Assembly: GCA_005883215.1 (NCBI GenBank)
Contig: VAYS01000007.1
Coordinates: 1-64,000, forward strand
Source: Actinomycetota bacterium
GTDB taxonomy: Bacteria > Actinomycetota > Thermoleophilia > Solirubrobacterales > Solirubrobacteraceae
DNA length: 64,000 nucleotides
Reading direction: 5' to 3'
Shown: positions 7,838 to 14,949 of the stretch, in pieces
Position numbering within the stretch: position 1 is the stretch's first letter
Layout of the letters: each line of letters starts with the position of its first letter
Position numbers and translations under genes: made by a program
The notes under the pieces: model-generated
Told to the model about the DNA's origin: nothing
Databases searched by the model: none
What the model saw: only the letters and a program-made list of their open reading frames with translations

Positions 7838-8845
7838 GTGCATCGCCCCGCTCCCCGAATCCCGGTGCTCCTGGTCGCAATCGTGGCTGCCGTGACTGTG
7901 ACTGCGCTGGCCTCGTCGGCGGCCGGGGGCCGCGCCGCGCCGGCCCGCCCGTCCGCCGGCGCGGTCGTCGTGTGGGCGGTCGGCGACGGCCCCAATCCCA
8001 AGCAGAACAAGCGGGCCAAACAGGTGTCGGACATGATCATGGCCGACCACCCCAGCGCGGTCCTGTACCTGGGCGACGTCTACGAGAAGGGGACCAAGAA
8101 GGAGTTCAAGCAGTACTACAAGCCCACCTTCGGTCGCTTTTCCTCGATCACCTATCCCACCCCGGGCAACCACGAGCTCGAGAGCAGCCCGCCCCTGTCG
8201 GGCTATGACGGCTACTGGACCAAGCGTCGACCGGCCGTCGTGGGGCCGGGCGCCAGCAACACCTACGCGGCTGACCTGGGCGCGGGCTGGCGGGCGCTGG
8301 GACTGACCTCGTCGTTTCCCGGCGAGGGCACCGGGCCCAGCGAGGAGGACACCAAGGGCGGCCCCAACGAGGCCGACGAGCTGAAGTTCATCGCCGGCGA
8401 CCTGGCCGCCCACACCGGCACCTGCTACCTGCCGTTCTGGCACCGCCCGCGCTTCAGCGCCGGATCCCACGGCGATCAGGTGGACATGGATCCCGTCTAC
8501 CAGCTGCTCAACGGACGCACGCCGCTGCTGCTCAACGGCCACGAGCACGAGTTCTTCCGCCTCGACCTGTCCAAGGTGGTCGGCGCCAACCCCAAGCTCC
8601 CCGGAGCCCAGGAGATCGTCGCCGGCACCGCTGGGGTGCGGGTGTCCAAGACGATCCACACCGGCTACCCCGGCCTGGTGGCCTACCTGGTGGCCCCAAA
8701 CAAGGCGGCCAAGAAGAAGAAGCATTACTACGGCGCCCTTCGGCTGGTGCTCACCAGCGGCCAGGCCACCTTCGAATACCGCGACCTCGACGGGTCGATC
8801 ATCGACCGCGGCAGCGTCGGCTGCGCGCCGGTCGCCCCCGGCTGA
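7838..8845 (+). CDS. Exported metallophosphoesterase
   Basis: Calcineurin-like phosphoesterase with an N-terminal hydrophobic export signal (about residues 9-27). The dinuclear metal motifs appear in order: 'AVGDG' , 'LGDVYEKG', 'GNHELES', 'FWHRPRF' and 'NGHEHEF', the purple-acid-phosphatase-like pattern. The enzyme probably hydrolyses phosphate esters outside the cytoplasm. I take GTG 7838 as the start because it gives a clean signal peptide; an upstream start at 7772 would overlap the metallopeptidase gene in another frame. It ends convergently 26 bases before the GNAT gene. Confidence 0.9.
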   Translation: MHRPAPRIPVLLVAIVAAVTVTALASSAAGGRAAPARPSAGAVVVWAVGDGPNPKQNKRAKQVSDMIMADHPSAVLYLGDVYEKGTKKEFKQYYKPTFGRFSSITYPTPGNHELESSPPLSGYDGYWTKRRPAVVGPGASNTYAADLGAGWRALGLTSSFPGEGTGPSEEDTKGGPNEADELKFIAGDLAAHTGTCYLPFWHRPRFSAGSHGDQVDMDPVYQLLNGRTPLLLNGHEHEFFRLDLSKVVGANPKLPGAQEIVAGTAGVRVSKTIHTGYPGLVAYLVAPNKAAKKKKHYYGALRLVLTSGQATFEYRDLDGSIIDRGSVGCAPVAPG

Positions 8846-8871
8846 GCGGCCCCGGCCGACCGCGCGGGCGC

Positions 8872-9306
8872 TCAGGGCAGGCGCCGCGCGAAGTGGTGGG
8901 AGGCGATCACCAGTCCCGCGTTGAGATACAGCCGGTGGGCGTCGCCGCGCTCGGGCCCCACCCCGGAGTCGAGGTGCAGCTGCTCGCAGCCCAGGCGCTC
9001 GCCTTCGGCCGCCAGCCAGGTCATCAGCGCGCGCCCGTGACCGCGCCGGCGGGCCTCGGGCGCGGTGCTGAAGTCATCGACGTACAGGTAGCGACCCCAG
9101 GCCAGGCTGTGGGCCAGGCGAAAGCCGGCGACGGCCACCGCCTCTGCGCGGTGGGGCTCGAATGCGCCCACCAGCCGGTAGCCCTCGGGTCGCTGCACCT
9201 GGTCGACGGCCTCTACCAACGCGTCCGGGCCTTGAAAGCCGGGGCGCAGGGCCGACAGGGCGGCAAACGCCAGCGCGGTCTCGCCCGGCGGGATCTCTCG
9301 GATCAC
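8872..9306 (-). CDS. GNAT-family N-acetyltransferase
   Basis: 144-residue GCN5-related acetyltransferase. The acetyl-CoA pyrophosphate-binding signature is 'RRRGHGRALMTWL' (Arg-x-x-Gly-x-Gly/Ala), preceded by the beta-4 strand 'LYVDDFSTAPEA' and followed by 'LHLDSGVGPERGDAHRLYLNAG', the standard fold order. The acceptor cannot be predicted. The start ATG overlaps the nitrilase stop by four bases (ATGA), so the two are translated together; the pair may act on related small nitrogen compounds. Confidence 0.88.
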   Translation of the reverse strand: MIREIPPGETALAFAALSALRPGFQGPDALVEAVDQVQRPEGYRLVGAFEPHRAEAVAVAGFRLAHSLAWGRYLYVDDFSTAPEARRRGHGRALMTWLAAEGERLGCEQLHLDSGVGPERGDAHRLYLNAGLVIASHHFARRLP

Positions 9307-10292
9307 CGCGGCGGATGCTCGCGCTCGTGCTCGGCCGCGCGCCCGTCGTCGGCGTCGCCCGGCCGAGCCGGGGACGGCGGCCGCTCGGCGGGCGCCGCGG
9401 GCGCCAGCACGTCCAGGCGCGAGTAGTGCCCGGCCACGTCAAACCAGCGCTTGGCGTGCAGGCCTTCGCGCAGGTCGCAGTCGGCGATCACCATCCCCTC
9501 CTCGCCGCGCAGGGGTCCGGCGATGACCTCGCCCCAGGTGGGCTCGACGATCGCCGCTCCGCCGTCGCCGAACACCGCCTTGCCGGCGGGCAGGGGCACC
9601 GGGAAGTCGTCGGGAAAGGCGGCGGCGGGGATGAACTGGGGCACCGAGACCACGAACGCGCCCGACTCGATCGCGATGTGGCGCATCGACGCCAGCCATC
9701 CGTCGCTGTCGTCGGCGTTGGGGGCCAGCCAGATCTGCACCCCGCGGCGATAGAGCTTCCAGCGAGCCAAAGGCATCCGGTTCTCCCAGCAGATAAGCCC
9801 CCCCACGCGCCCCAGGGGGGAGTCCACCACGTCGAGGTCGTCGCCGGCGCCCACGCCGTGGAATAGGCGCTCCTGCATGGTGGGCATGAGCTTGCGGTGC
9901 CGCAGCGCGAGGCCGTCGGGGCCGAGCACGAGCATGGTGTTGTAGAGCGTCCCCGGCCGCTCGGACTCGCGCTCGTTTATCCCGATCGAGCACCACACAC
10001 CGTGGCGGCGGCAGGCGGCCACCAGCTCGTCCACCAGGGGGCCGGGGACGTCGACCGCGTTGGCCCACAGCCGTTCCCACAGCTCGTCCCAGCCGCCGAA
10101 GGACGCCACGCCCTTGGCCCAGGCGTTGGACGGGTAAAGCGGGACGAAGCACTCGGGCAGGACCGCCAGCCGAGCGCCCGCCGCGGCCGCCTCGCCGAGC
10201 AGGGCGACCGCCTTGGCCACCGAGGCCTCGGCGTCGAGCACCACCGGCGTCGCCTGGACGGCGGCGACGCGCACCTTTTCGAAACTGCTCAC
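9303..10292 (-). CDS. Nitrilase-type carbon-nitrogen hydrolase
   Basis: A 329-residue C-N hydrolase of the true nitrilase branch, which turns nitriles to acids plus ammonia through a thioimidate on Cys. The Glu-Lys-Cys triad is visible: Glu in 'LAVLPECFVPLYPS', Lys in 'LRHRKLMPTMQER' and Cys in 'GGLICWENRMPLAR'; the Cys-Trp-Glu-Asn context is characteristic of nitrilases and cyanide hydratases rather than amidases. I chose GTG 10292 (product begins 'VSSFEKVRVAAVQATPV') because it places the first beta strand right after the start; further upstream reading is low-complexity. Cytoplasmic. It is divergent from the thiolase gene. Confidence 0.9.
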   Translation of the reverse strand: MSSFEKVRVAAVQATPVVLDAEASVAKAVALLGEAAAAGARLAVLPECFVPLYPSNAWAKGVASFGGWDELWERLWANAVDVPGPLVDELVAACRRHGVWCSIGINERESERPGTLYNTMLVLGPDGLALRHRKLMPTMQERLFHGVGAGDDLDVVDSPLGRVGGLICWENRMPLARWKLYRRGVQIWLAPNADDSDGWLASMRHIAIESGAFVVSVPQFIPAAAFPDDFPVPLPAGKAVFGDGGAAIVEPTWGEVIAGPLRGEEGMVIADCDLREGLHAKRWFDVAGHYSRLDVLAPAAPAERPPSPARPGDADDGRAAEHEREHPPR

Positions 10293-10432
10293 CGACTGAG
10301 CGTACCCCGGTGGCGCCCGCGGAGGGCGATCCCCAGCGTCCACTGGTCGGCCGAAGCGGCGACTCGCATAGCATGGATCGCCGCTCGGACCCGTCCGGGG
10401 CGGGCGTCCCCACCAAGGAGACACTGAAGCCA

Positions 10433-11623
10433 ATGCCCGAAGCAGTAATCGTCGACGCCGTGCGCACGCCCATTGGGCGCGCCATGAAGGGCTCGCTCAA
10501 GGACGTTCGCGCCGACGAGCTGGCCGCCACCCCCCTCAAGGCGCTGCAGGAGCGCAACCCGGAGGTCGACTTCTCCGAGACGGTCGACGTGATGATGGGC
10601 GCGGCGTCGTCGATCGGTGAGCAGGGCTATAACGTCGGTCGCAACGCCGCCCTGCTGGCCGGCATCGACCATCACGTGCCCGCCTGCACGCTCAACCGCT
10701 TCTGCGCCTCCTCGCTGCAGACGATCCGGATGGCCTTTCACGGGATCAAGGCCAGCGAGGGCGACCAGTACATTGCCGCGGGCGTCGAGGCGGTCTCGCG
10801 CGCCGGCCTGGGCGCCGGCATGCCCGACGAGGCCAAGCACCCGACGCTCGATGGATCGCCGGGCTCGGCCTACGACGTCTACATCCCCATGGGCTTGACC
10901 GCCGAGAACGTCGCCGAGCGCTGCCAGGTCAGCCGCGAGGCCCAGGACGAGTGGGCGGTGGTGTCCCAGAGCCGCGCCGTCGACTCCCAGGAGTCCGGGC
11001 ACTTCGACAAGGAGATCGTGCCGGTCGACGCCCCCGCCGGGACCGACAAGGACGGCAACGAGATCCCGGCGCAGATGGTGACCAAGGACGACGGGCCGCG
11101 CCCGGGAACGACGCTGGAGAAGCTGGCCGCGCTCAAGCCGGCGTTCAAGGAGGACGGCACGGTCACCGCCGGCAACGCCTGTCCCCTCAATGACGGCGCC
11201 GCCGCGGTTCTCGTCATGTCCGAGGAGAAGGCCAGCGCCCTGGGGCTAAAGCCCCGCGCCCGCATCCTGAACTCGACGGTGGTGGCGATCCGGCCCGAGA
11301 TCATGGGCCTGGGGCCGATCCCGGCGATCCAGGCGCTGCTCAAGGAGTCGGGGATGAACATGGACGACATCGACATCGTGGAGGTCAACGAGGCGTTCGC
11401 CGCCCAGATCGTGCCCTGCAAGCAGGAGCTGGGCATCGACGATGAGAAGCTCAACCCGTTCGGCGGAGCGATCGCGCTGGGGCATCCCTTCGGCATGACC
11501 GGGGCGCGGATCATGACCACCCTGCTCAACGGGCTGGAGGCGCTCGACAAGACCTATGGCATCGAGTCGATGTGCGTGGCCGGGGGGATGGGCCAGGCGA
11601 TGCTCGTCGAGCGCCTGAACTAG
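10433..11623 (+). CDS. Acetyl-CoA C-acyltransferase (thiolase)
   Basis: A 396-residue thiolase II-fold enzyme that cleaves 3-ketoacyl-CoA (or condenses two acyl-CoAs). The active-site Cys is in 'ACTLNRFCASSLQTIRMA', the His in 'ALGHPFGMTGARI', and the second Cys in 'SMCVAGGMGQAMLVERL'. A good Shine-Dalgarno, AAGGAG at 10415-10420, lies 12 bases before ATG 10433 and fixes the start. Together with the acyl-CoA dehydrogenase and the SDR dehydrogenase in this window it could complete a beta-oxidation cycle, though the genes are not one operon. Breakdown is more likely than synthesis, but this is not certain. Confidence 0.95.
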   Translation: MPEAVIVDAVRTPIGRAMKGSLKDVRADELAATPLKALQERNPEVDFSETVDVMMGAASSIGEQGYNVGRNAALLAGIDHHVPACTLNRFCASSLQTIRMAFHGIKASEGDQYIAAGVEAVSRAGLGAGMPDEAKHPTLDGSPGSAYDVYIPMGLTAENVAERCQVSREAQDEWAVVSQSRAVDSQESGHFDKEIVPVDAPAGTDKDGNEIPAQMVTKDDGPRPGTTLEKLAALKPAFKEDGTVTAGNACPLNDGAAAVLVMSEEKASALGLKPRARILNSTVVAIRPEIMGLGPIPAIQALLKESGMNMDDIDIVEVNEAFAAQIVPCKQELGIDDEKLNPFGGAIALGHPFGMTGARIMTTLLNGLEALDKTYGIESMCVAGGMGQAMLVERLN

Positions 11624-11630
11624 GCCCGGG

Positions 11631-12713
11631 TCAGCCCGCGCCGGTGAACCACGGCCGCGCGGTGCGGTCGGTGGTGAAGAAGGCCACCAGCAGGCCGGCC
11701 ACCTTGGCCGCGCCGGAGGCGGAGGGATGGGTCCCGTCGGGACCGACGTCGGCGCACGTCCAGCGCAGGCCGTCGCGGCGCCCGCGCACGCCGTCGGTCC
11801 ACAGGTAGGGGCCCCAGCCCAGCCACGGGCCGCGCGCCCGGGGGGCCATGCGGGCCTGGATCGCCCACTTGACGGCGAACGCGCTGTCGTAGGCGAACGG
11901 CTCTGGGTTCAGCGGCGAGCTGGCGTAGCCGGCGTAGGTGCGACTGGCCAGGTACACCAGGCGCAGGTTGGGATAGTGGGCGCCCAGCAGGGCGACGATC
12001 GCCCGCAGGTCGTCTGACAGCCGGCGGGCGTCGCCGGGGAACGACCCGGCGCCGGGCAGATGAGCCTCGTTGGCGATCGCCTCCTTAAGCCACACCACCT
12101 GCACCTGGGCGGGGGTCACGCCGGCGGCCCGCAGGCGCTGGTCCGAGGCGGCGAGATAGCCGGCGGGATCGCGCACCACCGACTCGGCGTCGCGCCCGCC
12201 CTGGGCTCCGTTGACCGCGACCAGGCGGGGGTTGACCCGCGGTGCGGTGCCCACGCGGGCCCGGAACGCATCGAACTCGATGTTGGCGTTGGACATGCCG
12301 GCCGACAGCAGGACGACCTTGCCGGCGGCGTTGGGCCGCCCGTCGGGTCCCAGGGCAACGACGCGCCGGGCCTGGGCGAGACCGGCGCGCAGGTAGCGGC
12401 GGGGCGGGCGGTTGGCGCCGCGGGCGTACAGCCCGCCGAGATAGCCGCGGTAGCGGCGGCGGCCGAGGTCCGACAGCGGGGTCATGGCCACGGCGGTGCG
12501 CGTGCAGTCGGGGCCTCGCCCAGGCGGGGCCGGCGGGGCCGGCGGCGCGAGCGCCGGCGGGGGGCCGGCGCCGGCGGCGCGCGCGCTCGAGGCCGGCGCG
12601 GCGCCCGCGCCGGCGAGGCTCAGCGCCGCCGCCCACAGCGCGGCGCCGGCGGCGCCGAGCGCCAGCGCGGCTCGGAGGCTGCCCGACGAGGGGTTGGCCG
12701 TGGCCGGGGTCAC
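11631..12713 (-). CDS. Exported SGNH-like hydrolase
   Basis: A 360-residue protein with an N-terminal hydrophobic segment followed by an Ala/Pro-rich stretch, then a domain resembling SGNH/GDSL hydrolases: 'VVLLSAGMSNANIEF' (Ser block), 'VNGAQGGRDAES' (Gly block), 'VVWLKEAIANEAH' and 'GPDGTHPSASGAAKVA' (Asp/His block). That order of blocks supports an esterase or lipase fold, but the match is by pattern only. GTG 12713 comes 24 bases after the WS/DGAT stop and starts just before the membrane segment. As the second gene after a wax ester or triacylglycerol synthase it may act on lipids at the cell surface. Confidence 0.72.
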   Translation of the reverse strand: MTPATANPSSGSLRAALALGAAGAALWAAALSLAGAGAAPASSARAAGAGPPPALAPPAPPAPPGRGPDCTRTAVAMTPLSDLGRRRYRGYLGGLYARGANRPPRRYLRAGLAQARRVVALGPDGRPNAAGKVVLLSAGMSNANIEFDAFRARVGTAPRVNPRLVAVNGAQGGRDAESVVRDPAGYLAASDQRLRAAGVTPAQVQVVWLKEAIANEAHLPGAGSFPGDARRLSDDLRAIVALLGAHYPNLRLVYLASRTYAGYASSPLNPEPFAYDSAFAVKWAIQARMAPRARGPWLGWGPYLWTDGVRGRRDGLRWTCADVGPDGTHPSASGAAKVAGLLVAFFTTDRTARPWFTGAG

Positions 12714-12736
12714 ACCGTCAAAGACGTCAGGCGAGC

Positions 12737-14116
12737 TCAGGATGTCATCGCCAGCAACTCGTCCACTGCGCTCTGCAGCGCCCGGGCCGCCACCCCCACG
12801 GGCGGGTCGAGCTCGCGGTCGGCCAGCAGCGAGAAGCCGACCGCGCCGTCGAAGGACAGGATCCCCACGCTGAGGCGCTGGTTGGTGGGGTTCAGCGGCA
12901 CCAGCGGATAGGCCTCGCGGGCTCGGCACCCATTCAGATAGAAGGGCTGCTGGGGCCCCGGGATATTCGACGCCACCAGGTTAAAGGCGCGCACCCCGCC
13001 CAACGCCCGCGCCAGCACCGAGGAGACCAGGGGCGGAGCCCACCCCCCCGCCGCGACCAGCAGGGCTCCGGCGCGGACCGCCGCCGAGCGCTTGAGCTCG
13101 CGCATCGCGGCGCTCACGGCGGCCAGGCGGGCGCGGGCGTCGGGCTCGTGCACCGGCAGGTCCACGAGCACGGTGGAGATCCGGTTTCCTCCCTCCTCGC
13201 CCGGACGGCGCACGCTGACCGGGACGAGCGCCACCGGCGGCGCGGACGGCAGGGCGCCGGCCTCCTGCAGGTACTCGCGCAACATGCCGCTGACCGCGGC
13301 CAGCAGCGCGTCGTTGACCGTGGCGCCCTGGCCCTTGGCGGCCGCCTTGATTCGGTCCAGCGGCGCGCGGTGCAGCGCGCAGCGCCGGTTGGGCCCCAGC
13401 GGTTGGTTGAGCGGGGTCATCGGCGCCTGGGGCCGCGTCTGGGCGAGCTGGCGCAGCAGGTCGGTGGCCCGACGCAGGTCCTCGGCCGCCCGGCGCGGGT
13501 CCGAGCCCAGCGCCCGGGCGGCCGCGTCCATCAGCAGCCGCTGGGTGGAGACCACCGGGGTGCGGGCCAGCCGCGCCAGGTGCCGGCGGGGATCGTAGGG
13601 CTTGGCGCGCCAGGGCTCTTCGGGTGCCGGGATCTCTTGGGGCTCCGGGGTGGGGTCGAGCAGGACCGTCGCCGCGTCGACGGCGGCGACGCCGTCCACC
13701 AGGGCGTGGTGCATACGCGCGAGCAGCGCCACTCGCTCCTCGTCGGGCAGGTCGATGACCGTCAGCTCCCACAGCGGACGCCGCAGGTCCAGCCGGCGCG
13801 ACATCTCCAACGCGGTCAGGTCGGCGAGCGCGTCGCGTCCGCCACCGGTGGGCACGCTGGTGTGTCGCACGTGCCAATCGAGGTCAAAGCCCTCGTCGTC
13901 GGCCCACGCGGGCGCGCCCAGGCCGAGCGGAACCTCCTCCAGACGCTGGCGATAGCGGGGAATCAGGTGCAGACGGGAGGCGAGCCGCTCGACCACCGCC
14001 CGGCGCTCGAGCCCCGGGCCGGCGTCGAGCACCAGCAGGCCCCCGACCGCCATGTTCACGGGCCCGCGCTCGGCGGCCAGCGAGGCGCGGTCGGCGGGCG
14101 AGAGGGGGTCGGCCAT
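12737..14116 (-). CDS. Wax ester synthase / diacylglycerol acyltransferase
   Basis: A 459-residue WS/DGAT protein, the actinobacterial enzyme that esterifies diacylglycerol or long-chain alcohols with acyl-CoA to make storage lipid. The catalytic motif His-His-Ala-Leu-Val-Asp-Gly lies in 'LLARMHHALVDGVAAVDA' (about residue 130), preceded by 'PLWELTVIDL' and followed by the C-terminal 'VSNIPGP'-type block ('VASNIPGPQQPFYLNG'). Length and the N-terminus 'MADPLSPADRASLAAERG' fit the family. It lies between an SDR dehydrogenase and an SGNH-like hydrolase, all in one direction with gaps of about 23 bases, so a lipid-storage operon is likely. Confidence 0.94.
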   Translation of the reverse strand: MADPLSPADRASLAAERGPVNMAVGGLLVLDAGPGLERRAVVERLASRLHLIPRYRQRLEEVPLGLGAPAWADDEGFDLDWHVRHTSVPTGGGRDALADLTALEMSRRLDLRRPLWELTVIDLPDEERVALLARMHHALVDGVAAVDAATVLLDPTPEPQEIPAPEEPWRAKPYDPRRHLARLARTPVVSTQRLLMDAAARALGSDPRRAAEDLRRATDLLRQLAQTRPQAPMTPLNQPLGPNRRCALHRAPLDRIKAAAKGQGATVNDALLAAVSGMLREYLQEAGALPSAPPVALVPVSVRRPGEEGGNRISTVLVDLPVHEPDARARLAAVSAAMRELKRSAAVRAGALLVAAGGWAPPLVSSVLARALGGVRAFNLVASNIPGPQQPFYLNGCRAREAYPLVPLNPTNQRLSVGILSFDGAVGFSLLADRELDPPVGVAARALQSAVDELLAMTS

Positions 14117-14139
14117 GCCGCGGCGGCCGGGTCCCTCGC

Positions 14140-14907
14140 CTAGCGCGGGGCCATGCGCAGCGCCCCGTCGAGCCGGATGACCTCGCCGTTAAGCATCGGG
14201 TTCTCGACGATGTGCGCGGCCAGGGCGGCGTACTCGGCCGGCCGGCCCAGCCGGGGCGGGAACGGCATCTGGGCTCCCAGCTGGTCGCGGGCCTCCTGAG
14301 GCAGCGCGCCCAGCAGCGGTGTGTCGAACAGTCCGGGGGCGATCGTGCACACGCGCACCCCGACCTGGGCCATGTCGCGGGCCGCCGGCAGGGTCATGCC
14401 CACCACGCCGCCCTTGGACGCCGCGTAGGCGATCTGCCCCACCTGGCCGTCGAAGGCGGCGATCGAGGCGGTGTTGACGCACACGCCGCGCTCGCCTTCC
14501 TGGAGCGGCTCGTTGGCCGACATGGCCGCCGCCGCGAAGCGCAGGGCGTTGAAGGTCCCGACCAGGTTGACCGCCAGCACAATCTGGAACGGGTCGAGCT
14601 GGTGGGGCCCGCGCTTACCGGCCAGCTTCTCGGCCCAGCCCACGCCGGCGCACTGCACGCTGACGCGCAGCCCGCCCGGCGCCTTCGCCGCGGCCTGCGC
14701 GGCCGCCTCGACCTGGTCGGGCTTGGTCACGTCCGTGCCCTGAAAGGCGGCCCCGTCGCCCAGCTCGTCCACCAGGGCCTCGCCCTTGTCCTGGTTGACG
14801 TCGGCGATCAGGACCTGCGCGCCCCGTCCGTGCAGCAGCCGGGCGGTGGCCTCTCCCAGCCCCGAGGCTCCACCCACCACCAGCGCGCCGCTGCCCTCGA
14901 TCTGCAC
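14140..14907 (-). CDS. SDR-family 3-hydroxyacyl-CoA dehydrogenase-like oxidoreductase
   Basis: A 255-residue short-chain dehydrogenase. The cofactor motif '[14 protein letters not shown]' with Asp after the second strand ('[10 protein letters not shown]') predicts NAD rather than NADP. The catalytic Tyr and Lys are in '[16 protein letters not shown]', the Ser in '[11 protein letters not shown]'. The overall sequence resembles type 2 3-hydroxyacyl-CoA dehydrogenases (HSD17B10 group), including '[16 protein letters not shown]'. It precedes the WS/DGAT gene by 23 bases, in the same direction. The beta-oxidation role is inferred from similarity and context. Confidence 0.9.
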   Translation of the reverse strand: MQIEGSGALVVGGASGLGEATARLLHGRGAQVLIADVNQDKGEALVDELGDGAAFQGTDVTKPDQVEAAAQAAAKAPGGLRVSVQCAGVGWAEKLAGKRGPHQLDPFQIVLAVNLVGTFNALRFAAAAMSANEPLQEGERGVCVNTASIAAFDGQVGQIAYAASKGGVVGMTLPAARDMAQVGVRVCTIAPGLFDTPLLGALPQEARDQLGAQMPFPPRLGRPAEYAALAAHIVENPMLNGEVIRLDGALRMAPR

Positions 14908-14949
14908 GGCGCGAAACCCTATCCGTCGAGGCGTGGCGCAGCCGCGCGC

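Noticed and set aside
12714-12929. Longer N-terminus of the SGNH-like protein reaching into the WS/DGAT gene
   Set aside because: The extra residues are Arg/Gly-rich out-of-frame reading of the WS/DGAT 3' end; the GTG at 12713 gives a clean export segment.
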